Below are positions 1-17,300 of a DNA stretch of 64,000 nt, piece after piece (within the stretch, counting starts at the first letter, position 1; every line of letters starts with the position of its first letter). The position numbers and the translations under genes are program-made. The notes below the pieces were generated by a model. That model had not been told where the DNA came from. It worked only from the letters and a program-made list of their open reading frames with translations, and ran no database searches. This DNA comes from Aphelocoma coerulescens (taxonomy: Eukaryota; Chordata; Aves; Passeriformes; Corvidae). The stretch spans positions 63,000,578 through 63,064,577 of the forward strand of contig NC_091014.1 of the NCBI RefSeq assembly GCF_041296385.1, in the 5' to 3' direction.

Positions 1-175
1 GTTTGCCTCATCAGGTTTACACAAGATGCTAACAGACAAGCAAAAGCAGAATGCCATTTTCCAGTGGTCAGTGTGGGAAAACACTCATTGCCTAGTTTTA
101 AACAAGGAATCACTGTATTTCACTCAGGTCATACCATTTCCATTCCATTTCCTCACAGAACAAGTACCTATCCAT

Positions 176-193
176 AAAAAAAAAAAAAAAAAA
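176..193 (+). repeat. A homopolymer (18 bases)
   Basis: An uninterrupted A run followed by an A-rich tail (CAAAACCAACC). It could be the tail of an old retroposed copy, but no recognisable element body precedes it. Confidence 0.8.
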
Positions 194-1379
194 CAAAACC
201 AACCAGATGCTATAGGAATGCTGATTTCACACAGGATTTTTCTCATAACTGAAAATGACTTAGTTACAGATTAACTTTGCCCCAGAGCAGCAGAGCAGAC
301 ATAAGAGATGAACACACAGCAAGCCCTTGCCACTGGTTATTTTTGCTGTAACTAAGGCAATGCAGAACCATTTGGGAAAACCTACCCTACTGCCAAGGTG
401 TGATGAACATTCAGCACACTGCTTCCAGTGTGTGCCCAAAGTCAGTGTGTGTTGTCGTTGAAGCAGGTCAATCTTTAAAAGGGTACTAGCTACTTTAAAT
501 AGAACTGGAAGGGCAAGAATACAAAGTTCTTGAGCAAATATTTTTCCCTGCTGGCACCCAGTCCTGTATCTTGTGCTAGCTCTGCTGTCTCCACCTTGAG
601 CCAGGAGCACAGATTAGCAGGAGCCATTCAGCAGTTGCAGAGTTCTGGCACTTCAGGCCACTCCAGGGTGGTGGTGAAGGGAATCCTTGCTGCCACTTCT
701 GCTCCGAGTTTGGAGTAGAAAGGCAGCTCCCAGGCTCCAAAACAGACACTGCCATGAGCTCCACCACCAAAGCAGAGTACAAACAAGGTGACCACTGAAT
801 GAAAAGAAGCTCAGAACACTTGCTCAAGGCCTCCTAGCAGAAAGCTCAAGACAAACCCCAGCTTTCAGCAAACAGGGAAAATTTGTGTGGACCAAGCACA
901 AGCTGTACTTAGATCACTGCTGTGCAAGAGCACCATCACAATTCTCCCAGCAGTACATCAGGGCCAGATTAAACCAGTAGTTAAAGGAATTAAAGTCAGG
1001 ACTTCCTATTTAAAAAGACACCCCAATCTCCTGTGGATAACAACCCACTGAAGTAGCTGAGCATTTGCAGTACATCTAACACCCCAGCATGCCAGTGCCA
1101 GGGACCTGAATAATTGCTAGAGCTTTAACTTCAACCAGAAATAGCTACTGAATTGAAAGAATTGAAGTTTTTGTTAGTACAGACAGTGTTCACATAAAAA
1201 ACCCCCAAAAATTCTGTAGGGGAAAGAGCTGCAGAGACTATTAAATGTGTTCTGCCTTGGGCTCAGAGAGAGATGAGATACAAAATCCCACCAGCTCTGA
1301 AGGCAGGAAATTGTCACCTCTAACATTTTTCTTTCCCTGTTCACATCATGTCATATTACAGTGGGAATTTTACTGTCTC

Positions 1380-1660
1380 TTCTTCATGTAGCCGAACTAA
1401 ATACCTTTTCGTTGTGCAACTTCTCACCAATAATACGAAATAATTCTCACTCTGACAACAAAACGTGAAACAAGCGCCACCCCCACTCCGAGAATCCCGG
1501 CCCCGGAATGTTTTTTACGCGAGTCCCCAAAGGCACAGCCAAGGCAGTCGCTCCTCCAGCTCCTCCTGATGGCAAACCACGGGCACAGCACTCTAAGGAG
1601 GAACTGGATGGGGATGCTGATGTCACCCGACGCCAAATACCATAAAAACCAAGACCTAAG
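1380..1660. other. unexplained CpG-rich block, possible promoter or exon
   Basis: About a dozen CpG dinucleotides cluster here in otherwise CpG-poor DNA. A CRE-like TGATGTCA lies at about 1618-1625. On the plus strand an ATG at 1508 opens a frame of about 46 codons rich in P, A, K and D/E that ends in TAA near 1645. No family is recognised and no convincing splice partners were found. It could be an upstream promoter, a noncoding exon or a decayed retrocopy. Confidence 0.35.
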
Positions 1661-2127
1661 CAGGGTTTGGTGAAAGACAACACCTGGTTTGCTCAGCTGC
1701 TGGGATCAGCAGAGGGGCAGATGCAAATGCACAGGAAGCCTTCTCTGGGCCTGCGACAAATATCCAGCTCAGCACTAGTTAAGACCAATGGCTCTGCTTT
1801 AAACTTACTGTCCAACTGGCTTAGTGAAGGAAAAACAGGGAATGAGACCCATAGAACAGAGGAGGCATGTCAACAGTGAGTGAGATCAGGCTGTCAGGCT
1901 GTGCAAGACAGGACAGAGATTAAGGCAGCGAGGGACAGAAGGTTTGAAAATGGCTGAAGATGCAAAGAGTGACTCCCATTTATATATTCATCAGCTCAAG
2001 AATTCATAGAGCTGCCTGGGATACTTTTCCTTTAAGAGCAAAAAAGAAAGGAATCCAAACAATGATAACAGAGAGAAAGCACATGGGAAAACAAAACACA
2101 CAGAACTACCCTCTAGGTAACAAACAT

Positions 2128-2137
2128 TTTATTTATT
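2128..2137 (-). promoter_or_regulatory. SSBP1: SSBP1 polyadenylation signal
   Basis: On the minus strand two overlapping AATAAA hexamers (AATAAATAAA) follow the SSBP1 stop codon by about 100 bases, with a GT-rich stretch (TGTTTGTT) just after. This predicts a short 3' UTR of roughly 115-125 bases. Confidence 0.75.
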
Positions 2138-2232
2138 TCTTAATGAAACTACAGCAATATCTGTGATTACAGAATTATGAAGCACTGAAAAACCAAAGGA
2201 ATGAAATGGCCTGGATCCAAGCACTAAGGACA

Positions 2233-6922
<4,690 letters not shown>

Positions 6923-6935
6923 GCTGCCGCCGAGC

Positions 6936-7018
6936 CTGCGGAGGGAAAAGCAGGGCTGAAGCAGCGCCCCAGGGAGCCCCGGGCCCAGCCCCAGCAGCCG
7001 ACCCCGCGCCCCCCGCAC
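6936..7018 (-). other. SSBP1: candidate 83-bp intron in the SSBP1 5' UTR
   Basis: On the minus strand a pyrimidine tract ending TTTTCCCTCCGCAG (AG at 6937-6936) lies 13 bases upstream of the ATG. A donor-like GAG|GTGCGG lies at 7018-7017. This would give a noncoding first exon and a very short GC-rich intron. It is inferred from splice consensus only. Confidence 0.4.
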
Positions 7019-7235
7019 CTCTCCCGGCGCCGCGCTGCGCCCGCAGACGGCCGGAACAGGAAAGGCACGGGCCGGAGGTTCCGGGCGGAAACGCGGCCCG
7101 GGCCCGGGGGAGACGGGCAGGAGCGGCCGGGCAGCGCCTGCAGCGGAGACCCGCCCCACGGGGGACCCAGAGCTCGCGGGGAAGGAGGAAACAAAACTCC
7201 GTCACTCCATCATCGGTTAAAAAAAAGATAAAACC

Positions 7236-7241
7236 TTTATT
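7236..7241 (-). promoter_or_regulatory. WEE2: WEE2 polyadenylation signal
   Basis: A canonical AATAAA on the minus strand gives WEE2 a 3' UTR of about 1.1 kb after its stop at 8353-8351. The signal is about 310 bp upstream of the SSBP1 ATG, so the two tandem genes almost touch. Confidence 0.65.
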
Positions 7242-8350
7242 CGCACGAAACGATCTCCCAGTTAAAAGCCAGCATGTGCAACATCATAAAACAAACCAGT
7301 AAAACCTGGAAATAACCCGAGTTACCAAGTTCACGCTGTCCCTCATAACAGTGCAGCGCTCTGTCCATCCAACACGCACAAGGGACAAGGACCCCCAAAG
7401 TTACAGTTAGCGGGGAGAGGGAGGAGGGTGTATGAGATCTCAAACACGAAATACAATTAACAACGGGGCAACTCCAAAAAGCTGAAAAAGCCCTTTCTAA
7501 TTGCCCTCATCTTTGCTGAAAGGCTGCAGTTCACAGGCAGGCAGCTGCACCACATGCAAGATACTGGAAGGGAAATGGGAACAGACCCAGCTACCAACAC
7601 ACTGCAGTTGTCTCCCCCTCCTTGAACAGAGAGTCCTTGCCGATTGACAGAAAACAAGTCAGGCATCAGGGACTAACTAGTCTGTTAAAACATACCCAGT
7701 TACAAAAGTTTTGTTGCTTAAATTTGAAAGAATGTTTTTCTTCAACACCCACTCCTAAACTCAAAGTATTTCCTTTTCTACTGTGTCCCCCCTCAGTGAA
7801 ATGCCACTCCAGCTGCAGCCCAAGCCCCCCAGGACTGCTGTGTAACCAGCCTGGCTCTTGATGTGTAGCTAAAACTGGCTGCCATAGTCTCTGCCTACTT
7901 GTTCCTAGAAGGGCCCAGCTGTAGATGCTGTCTCCCTGTACAGCCACTATCACCCCTCTAAAGATATAGTCAGCAGTCAGCCCAAGTGTTAAGACCACAA
8001 AAATCACCAATAACAGGGCCCAACTCAAGAAAGAGGGAAGTGAGGAGAGAAAATGGCATCTTTTGTCATGGCAGAGTTACACTTCATCTCTAGCAAGACC
8101 AGTTACACAAGAAATTAAACAGGTAAAGGACTGAGGACAACCTTAAATCCCATGATCCAACACTTGCAAGCCAGTCATTCTTTTCTCAGCCAACATCTCA
8201 TAACTAACAGGGGAACAAAAAAAAAACCAAAAACACACCACCACAATAAAAAGAAAATGACAGGGAGAGAATATGGGGCATTGATCTGTGCAGACCCTCT
8301 GCTTTCACAGGGCCATTCAGCAGTCAGAGCTCTTTGGACAACACAGAAAT
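7242..8350 (-). other. WEE2: WEE2 3' untranslated region
   Basis: The span runs from the WEE2 stop to its poly(A) signal. It has no recognisable exon or repeat. One 120-codon frame inside it lacks an ATG and is discussed under rejected items. Confidence 0.6.
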
Positions 8351-11300
8351 TCAGTAACCCAGAGTAAAGCTAAACGAGCGACAGCTCTTCCCTCCCACCA
8401 GACGCTTGCTCTTCTGCTTAGAAGAGGTTTCAGACTCTTGTAACTTGGCACTTCCTAAGGCTTGGTCCTTCATAAGGGTCTGGGCAAGGCGAGCTGCTTT
8501 AAGTTCCCTGCAGGGGGGAGACGGAAGGAAGAGGGAAGGAAGAAAACCATGTCATGCATGAATCCCCATCAGCTACAGAAGCAAACTATGAACAATCTTG
8601 CACAAGAGGGTTACTGTAATACTCCAGCAGCACTGGAAGGGAGCAAATTCTCACCCCAGAGAGTGACATGAGGATTACTGTAGCTGTCTCTAGAGTTTCT
8701 GCTTGAAAAGGTATGAGCTCTGATGATTTACCAAAAGAAAACTATGTATCGGGTCAGCAACACACTGGCACCAGTACGAGGAACCCTTCACTCAGTTTTT
8801 CTCCCATTGTTTCAGGTATTTGTGAATGGTTTAACTTAGATCAATGTCATCTCATGCAGCACAAATACCTACATAAAGGCATATACTTCTTTTCCATTGG
8901 CTTTCTTCCCTGGTACTTGCTGTTCTTCCAGAGCATTCACTCCTCTGTCTACACAGAAAACCTACTCCTCAGCTGACTACTGCACTTAGAGGGGTTGTGG
9001 GGCAGTTCTTAGATCCCAGCAGCTCTAAACACTACTGCCAACAACAGTGAGAGGGAACAGAAGAAAAAAAGGTATATGCCACCACCTGATATTTCTCTTC
9101 CTTCTGTGCTTAGACCACTATCTCAGTGCATTTTCAATTCCTCATCTACCCACTAGCTGCATTTTGCATCCCCAGTGGTTGCAGGAAGCACACAAGTTCA
9201 TTGTTGTAACTCGGCCAGTTCCTCCAACCCAGAGCTGAAGCACAGCTGCCGCCTGGGCACTGCAAGTCCCTGTTACAGCCCCATCATCCTCCCAGCTCCA
9301 GGCACAGGAGCTGACTGGGTATTTCTGCACGTGCAGTCTCCCAACACTCCCACCCCTCCATTCAGAGCAGGTGACCAGCATTGTTATTGCTCACACCTTC
9401 TCCCGGTCATGCCCAAGCCAGCCCTACCTTTCCAGCATGGCAGTCTTGCATTTCTCTTCATTTAGCTGCTCCTGGAGCTGCACAGCTTTGCCATATGAAG
9501 GACGGAGAATAGGATGTTTGGTGAGAGCTGTGGCAGAAGGTCTTTGCACTGGGTCAGGATGGATCATGAGCTAGAAGGCAAAGGACTTCAGAGCTTAACA
9601 CTCTTGTCACATGCCAGCTGCAAAAGCCACCATTCTGTCAAGACTACTTCCTCACCTTCAGGAGCTCTAGAAAGCAGTGCGGAAGCTTCTGGGGGATGGG
9701 TGGGATATTTCCTTTGCGGATGTGGTGCCACAGGGCCCCGTTGTGAGGCAGCGGCGCTGCACCGGCTGCCAGAGCCACCGTGAGTGCCAGGGCAAAGATG
9801 TCTGCCTTGGGCAAGTAGCAGTATTGCTGCAGGGAGAAGGAGAAAGGTGTTAGAAAAGAACATCTTGCTATACTAAACAAAGGTGAGTTGGGGTATGAGC
9901 TCAAAAAGAAACAGCCAAGCAAGTGTGTGTATATGGCACTGTGGACTTCACCACCCCAGTGAGCTGTTTTCTCCTCCTCAGGATAAAAACATTGGCAGCA
10001 GGCAGTACCACTAACCAACAGCATGTTGGCTTTCACCCACCCATGAGGAGCTTGCAGGCCACATTGGGATCACTGCAGGAGCTCCAGAGGATGGCCCAAC
10101 AGATATGTACCTCCAGCCTTCACAAGGCAATAAGCTACCCATGCCCAACTCAAATGGAAGACTGCATCTGATACATTGACCTAACAGTTCCTAAATCCAC
10201 TTGCAGCCCAAACAGACACTGTCACCTAAATACCTGAACTGAATAACACATCCAACCTGGTTGCTCAATACTGATTCCCTTTTCATTTGCTGGCCAGAGT
10301 GACAAAACTGCCATCAATTGGAGAGGTTTGTTGTGCCTCCCACCTCTCTCCACTACTTGTTCAGTGTTTGTTTTACAAGGCATCTGTGGGTAAATTTATT
10401 CCTCAGTAATCACATCCAGTAGTTTAATCTCAGCTGGATATGCAAATCAAATGTCTTCAAACTGATAAAGGTTTTGTCCCACTGATCCCTCAAGGGGAAT
10501 CGTTGCAACAATCCAATGATAGCTACTTATGAAGTATTTACATATGAAGTATTTCCATGACAATATCCACACCACTATCATTCATGCTAAAGTGCTAATT
10601 TGGCAGATTTCACGGCCAGACCAGACAGAAGAAAGAGGAGATAAGGGGAGGAACAAGTTAGACTAAGGTCTGCTCTACAGTTGATCTCTCCCCATTTGCT
10701 CTCCCACCCTGTTCTCCCCACTGCCCTGCTCTACCAGTTGTACCTCTTGCAAAATCTCATTGGCCAAAAACCGTCTGTCTCCTTCCTCCACCTGAGGGTT
10801 TGTTATTGATGTCACATGTCCAAGGTCACCTGAGACAAAGAACAAGAAACTGAAATGTAATGAAGCAAACTGAAGTCATTCTCAAATAAAAGCCTGCATT
10901 TTATAGGCACCAAAAAAGAAATAATGAGTAAAAGAGCAAGCCTACTCCTAACTCAGAAATCTCCACTTGGAAACAGGAACACGAATTTTCCGTGACTTTT
11001 CTTAGAGGAATGAATTCTGGTAAGTAATTGGGGCATTCAGGACTATGCTATCATTTTTATGTGCAAGTCTCTTCAGCCAGCAGGATAGGGCAGTATCAAG
11101 CAGTAATGGGCAGCCCTAATCTTAAACCAGTTGTAAAGTAGGCTAAAACCTACCAATCTTATACACCACACCAGGAGAGAATTCATCTTCACTGTCACTC
11201 TCCTCCTGCCCAGTAGGGCCTGAAACTGCCAGCTTGTGACAGATGAAGATATTACCTGCAAGACAGAGAAGTTTAGCAATAGGGTGATAGCAGCAGTCAG

Positions 11301-14300
11301 GCTGCAGCAGCCTGACAACTTCATAAAAATCCCACCTGTCAAAGTAGTTAAGTTTTGCAGCCAGAGAAAATATGCACACACTTCCCACCCATTAGTCAGC
11401 TTTCTGCCCAGCTCACATTCAGCAACACAGCTGGCATAAAACAGTTGTATCTTGTGCATAAAATATCCTAGTGAAATCAACTTCCCCTTCCTCTGGCCTC
11501 TACGCTAGAAGCATAATCTCAGCAGGAAAAAGGAGCTCCACTCTGAGAATATTAACTACGTGAAGGGGGGCATTGCCCTGGAGGTGACCATCCTGAGCTG
11601 CAGAGAGGAAACCTTGTTGCTATTTTTGCAGGAACTTAATCCCTCAGGGTAGGTACACACTCAAAAGTCAAGCGTTGTGCAACAAGAGCAGTAAACAAGG
11701 AAGTCCTCATCTTCACCGGCAGCCCTACTTGCTCCACCAGTATGAAGGTGATTCCCATGAGCCAGGATTGCAAAGGTCATGAGACAAGAGCGAAATGCTG
11801 CCAACTATCTGAGACTACTCAATTTTAGAGCAGCAGTAGTGGCACAAATCAAAATAAAAATCAAAAAAAAACCCAGAACATCATACACAAGACAAGGGCA
11901 AGGTGCTCTTTCCTTTGAAGCATGACAATCAGTCTACTCAGAAGGATTTATTAGAGGTCCTACCCCTGAGGAATCATTAGGAAAACTCTCCACAAAGGAG
12001 GAGAGCTCTATACTTACTAGGTTTGATATCCAGGTGCACAAGGCCAGAGTTGTGGATGTATTTTAATCCCATGGAGACTTGTAGCAATATTTCCTTCAGC
12101 TCTCCTTCTGGGAAATACTGCCCAAGCTTTACATTTTCCAGCAGCACATCTTGGAGACTCCCACCTAGGGGAAAACAGCCAGTCTGAGACCTGACAAAGG
12201 TTTTATGGAACAGCATGTTTGAAATAGCTTAGCTGCCCAGAACACTTGGAGGCTTGCTAGTAACACACCCCAACCACAGCAGCTCTGTGTGCTCTAGCAA
12301 GCAAATTTAGACAAGGCTTCAGCCTTTCCACTGCCCTGGAATGCCTGGCCTGCTGCTCAACAAGGATGAACAACTGCATTTCTACCTCCAGCCTACAGCT
12401 GTACATCCTGCCAGGAGGGCTGACCTGGTAATGATGCTGGTGCTGCTGCAAGTGAACAACAGAACACTTAATTGCTTCTGCTGTGCTTAGGTGCAGAAAG
12501 CAGGTATAGGAATGGTGGAACAAGGAAATTAAGTTCCCACTAGCAGATTTTTTTACTGAAAAACATAACATGTGACACAGTTTTGTGAGTCTCCACTGAG
12601 ACACTTTGGATATTGCACTACTAGAATATATCATGGCCTCTCTCCATCAGCCTACTTTTCACCACTTCTCCTTTAGTCTCAGATGTTCATCCACCAGAAC
12701 ACAAGCAATACCTCAATGCTGCAGTAATGAGCACCACATTTCATGGTTGCCTCCACTAGATTTGAAAGCAATATTCCAAACAGCTATCACCACTCTTCAT
12801 TGAGCCCCAAGACTACAGGTGCAGTTGAAAGATAAATATTACATATTTGCCTTCAGCAACTCTGGTAGCTAAAGGTATATTTTCCAGTTTCCCTCAAGCA
12901 GTGGTATTGCCAAGGGCAAACTCAAGTAGGAGTTTACCACCCTGCCTGCAGCACCCCATTTACACTTTGCCTCATCATTTGTTCCATTTCTCCACAGCTG
13001 TCAACCCCTTTCTTCTAGTCAGAATGCAAGGTACCTTCATCTCAACCAGGCAGCCACTCTTCCAGTCATTACCCACCTCCATTAAGAAGAAGTTCTTGCC
13101 AAGATACATGGCCCTTAAGAGTTAATTGCTCTTGAGTCACCCATATCAGATGTTACCCAGACAGTCCCAGGCACAGTTCTAAGCATTGGCATAGGCAATG
13201 CTATTCCAGGCCAGCCAAAATAGAGGAACAGGTTTCAAATCCCAGAAAGAAGAGGGTATTCACTGCTTCTAAAACATAAGCACCATTCAGAGATTCATCT
13301 AAACATGATGAGCCCTGACTGGATTCTCCATGGAAATGCAGCCCCAAGGCAGTTTGCTTTCTTGCAAGCCAAAATATCCCATATTTAAGTACAAAAGAAG
13401 GCAACTTTGCCCATGCTGAGCTCTCAGCCTTGAACACTGTCCCAGCTCTTACCATTGCAGTGTTCATTCTGGATAATCATGTGATCATCTTCTGCCCAGG
13501 CCGAGTAGTAGCGCACAACATGGGGGTGGTGCCCCAGGACAGCGTGAGCATAAACCTCGCGCAGCGCCAGCTGCCTAGGGAAGCACACACAGAAAAAGCA
13601 GAGGGGACAGGCTGCCAGAGGCTGCTTGACACCAGGAGAGGAGCCCTGGTTTGCAGCCTGAAAGCCCAGAACACCTCTGTTACCCCTTTCTCTTGGGTTT
13701 TGACAGACTGGCTCTTACAGCTGCTGGAGCAAAACCTGCCCTTGCTCAAATGTACTGAGCAGCTGTTAAAGAAAATGATCACTGAGCAAGTCTTTTGTTA
13801 AAGAGGCAAAGGCAGCAGCAGCTTCAAAGACTTTGCTTTAGCATACACGACACCACAAGCTGGTCAATACAGATGTGAGTAGTGCTGGCTATGCAGCAAG
13901 GCAGGGACATACCACAGATAAACTACTTGACAGTTACTGTAAAGAAACTGTCTGGATGGACCCAAGGTGTTCAGGTATGCCATCCTCTCACTTTGCAATG
14001 CACGTGACTTCTTCCTTTCCTAGACATTTATATTAATAGTTGTATAGTGATACCTTCCCCCACTCTCCCAAATGTTACTTGGAAGTGCAACAGCAGCCAA
14101 GTTTTGCTCATGTCTCCCATCAGATACCTTTAGATCCCTGCTCCCTCCTTCCCATCACAAGAACATGCCCATCATTTCAACTGGCAGTTTCCAGCAAGCA
14201 CACTCACTCATCTGAGGATCCTGCCAGAGGCCTTTTGGAGCGTTTGATGGCATAAACACATCCATCAAGGCGTTTGATGCACTTGTAGACAGAGCCAAAT

Positions 14301-17300
14301 TCCCCCACACCAATTTTTTCTAGTTCCAGGAACTCCTTCTTGTAGCGGGAAACCATATTGCTCGCTTTCAGAGTGTATCTCTGCAAGGTCACAAAAACAG
14401 CAAACACAAATACAAGTTAAAAGACTTAATATCTGTCATGGTTTTAGAGATGTGTAACACTTGCTGTCACTGATCACCCACATTGATCCCTCTCCCATTC
14501 TGATGGTCATCCAGGCACACGTGCAGGTGTGTGAGCAGCTCTTGAAACGGCAGTTTCAATCCTTTAAATTACCTTTCACTTGTTGTGGTTTTTTCTGACT
14601 ACTTACAAGCCATCTTCCCTGGGTCAGCCAAGTTGCAAGGCTGGTTGGTTGGTTTTATAAAACCAGGACTTGTTAGCCATAGAGGTAGAAATTGCAGCAA
14701 AGGAGAAATTTAGTCTAGTTGGCTGTACATGCCTAAGCTTCCTTGGGTTACTGACATCACATCCCTTCTCTTGACAACCCAGACGAGTTCCTAGACCCAC
14801 AGCTGATGGAGTCAGTCAGGGATGGACAGCAAGCAACAACAATATACTGAAGTAACTGGCCTAAAGATAGGACTTGAGAAGACCTTAGATCTACTGCCTA
14901 TTTTGAGCTCAGGAGAGGAGCTTGGGGTGTTGACTTCCTGTGACCCCAGCTACGCAAGAGCTGCTTTATCCTGGCAGCTGAGGTTGCCTGCAGCCAAGGC
15001 CATTCTGCATCAGTTCAGGCTCTCCGGTTCTGAAGCACCAGCTGTTGACTAATGGCAGATTAGCTGGTCTCAGTGTATTTGTTTGTATTCCCACTGATAT
15101 CTCACCCAGAGACAGTTTTCCACAAAAGGTTGAAAGCTGGCAGAACAGCTGGAACATCATTATTGCTACAATAATGGCCACTAGGGATCCAGGAACTGCT
15201 GGTAGAGTGATGCCTACTGGCAGGGAAAGTGAGTAAAGAAAAGATAAGCAGTGGAGCATGAAGTGAACAAGAGTGGACTAAGTGATTTTTCTCCATTCTC
15301 CTGCATCCCTTACAGGGATAGCAGCTCATGTTGCACAGAAACCACTGCTGTCATTGCTGTACTTTATAGTATATGGCCTTACAGAGGAGGGAATAAGATT
15401 TGGTCCTCACAGGGATTAAAATGTGGCTCACATGAAACAGCAGCCCTTCCCAACAGGTTGCATTTCATAAGGCAGCTGTATTTTACACTATCTTAAAAGC
15501 TTGAGAGTAAAAATACCTCCTAGCAGACAATTTTATTTCTATATTACATACTCAATCTAATTAGCACTTGAGCAGAATAGTATTTCAGTAATTCACAAGT
15601 TACTTGAGGCTTTCTTCTAGGTAAAACAATAATTGTGGCAGCCGGATAGTGGATGTTGCCAGCAGCATATTTGCTCTGCAGGTGTAATTTTTCCATGAAG
15701 AGCATTTGCCTGCAATCCCAGTCTCCTCGGCTAGAGGGTACCATTATCCTTCTGGAAGCCTGGCTATTCACACAGTTACAAAGAACAATTCCGCCCTTTC
15801 CAAGTTTGTCATCTCAAACAAATATTAACAAAACATTCAGCTTGGAACTTTTCTGTCATAGGTATTCATCCTCTGGCATGGTGCCATGGTTTATACTCCA
15901 ATAACAGAATAAATTCCATCAAACACCAAGCCTTTACAAGCATCTTATCCACTTTGTGGGAGGAAAATATACATACACTCACATTTGTAGGTAGCTCCTG
16001 TTTAATCTGGCTTCCTGGATGAGGATCATTCCTATAACAGAAGATTAGGAAAGTCTGGTGTATTATTTCAGTGCAGCAATCCAACTGGATTTGAAATTAA
16101 AACATCTTTCAAAGGAACCTCCAAATCTTGCTTCACAGCTTAATCATGTATTTTATAGAGTTAATATACAGGTTTTTAGTTGAGGTCTTAAAGACTACAG
16201 TCCCAGGTTAGGAATTCCTTGTTTCCATTTAGAAGGCCTCCACAAAGCAACTTCAGTAGTGCCCACAGAACAGAGTGGCATTGTCCAGAGGCATCATTCT
16301 CCTGGCCTCCTTATTACTGGTGAAGCTGCAGCCATAGCACTAAAGAGAGCTCTTGATCCCCCACTTCCCTTTCTCAACAAAGGCAATGATTGATTTGTAT
16401 TTATATTTCTGCTACCTCTATATATCTGCTAACATTTGCTCTGCACCAATGAATACTACAGAAGTGAATGATTCATTGTTAGCAAATAAGTCCAGACACT
16501 GAACATCTCCATTACTTATCTCCTTCCAACAGTCTGATTTCAGTCTGCTGCTTAAGAGCAGCTCACTTACAGCTCTTCTCTGGCCTTCCGTTTGCCATTA
16601 GGATGGAAGAGCATTTGTCGATAGGACTCTGGTGTAAAGGGATTAATGTTGACAAGAGAAGCTTGGGAAGAGTCATCAGAGTCAGCACGAGGAGTAAGTC
16701 TCAGATGCCGGAAGCCTTTGGGTGGGACCTTTGTTGCAGATGAAGGAAAAGCTGTCTTTGATAACAGGCTCTGTATTGAGAGAAGAAAAAAAATCAAAGT
16801 GGAAGATAAACCAGGAAGTTTTTTTGTTGCTGCTATTTCAGAATAAAATTCTTGTTCTCCTGTGACCCAAGGAGAAATTAGCTGCCTTCCTTGGAGTAGC
16901 TGAATCATTAAATCCCTGTGTCCCTAGTTTAGTCCCCACAGTTTTCATTTTCCACAAAGCATTTAATTCTTTGTTAAGCCCTTTCATATTCGATTCCCTG
17001 CTCACTTGGGTGAGGCCTGCAGAGCCATTTTGGCAAGCACAGTCCTCAAGAGGAGCCAGCTGGTCCTCTTTCCCTCCCACAGAGAAGCAGAAATTGCATC
17101 ATATGGTCATTAACATGGAAGACCTAGTTCTGCCAGGCATGGACTGTTGCATCAGTTTGGTCAGGACAGGTTTGTCAGGAGATGAGCTGGAACACCACCC
17201 AAGCTCCCCAGCAATAAGCAGCATTAGGATAGGGTAAGTTGGTAGAAATTTTTTGTATGGCTACTAGCAAAGCAACCAGAACCCATTTCTCCTCATGGAT

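Larger units (their letters stand above)
1..2100. other. left flank without a recognised gene
   Basis: Downstream of SSBP1 I see no exon set that can be joined or named. The stretch holds an A-run at 176-193 and a CpG-richer block at about 1380-1660, reported separately. The remaining open frames are short, lack splice context and overlap on both strands as expected by chance. In mammals the next loci on this side are taste-receptor genes, but nothing here resembles a seven-helix receptor. Confidence 0.6.

Noticed and set aside
7666..8028. 120-codon minus-strand frame starting with a hydrophobic stretch, possible small membrane protein
   Set aside because: It begins with TTG, has no in-frame ATG before an upstream stop, and lies wholly within the WEE2 3' UTR. 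It resembles no family I know.
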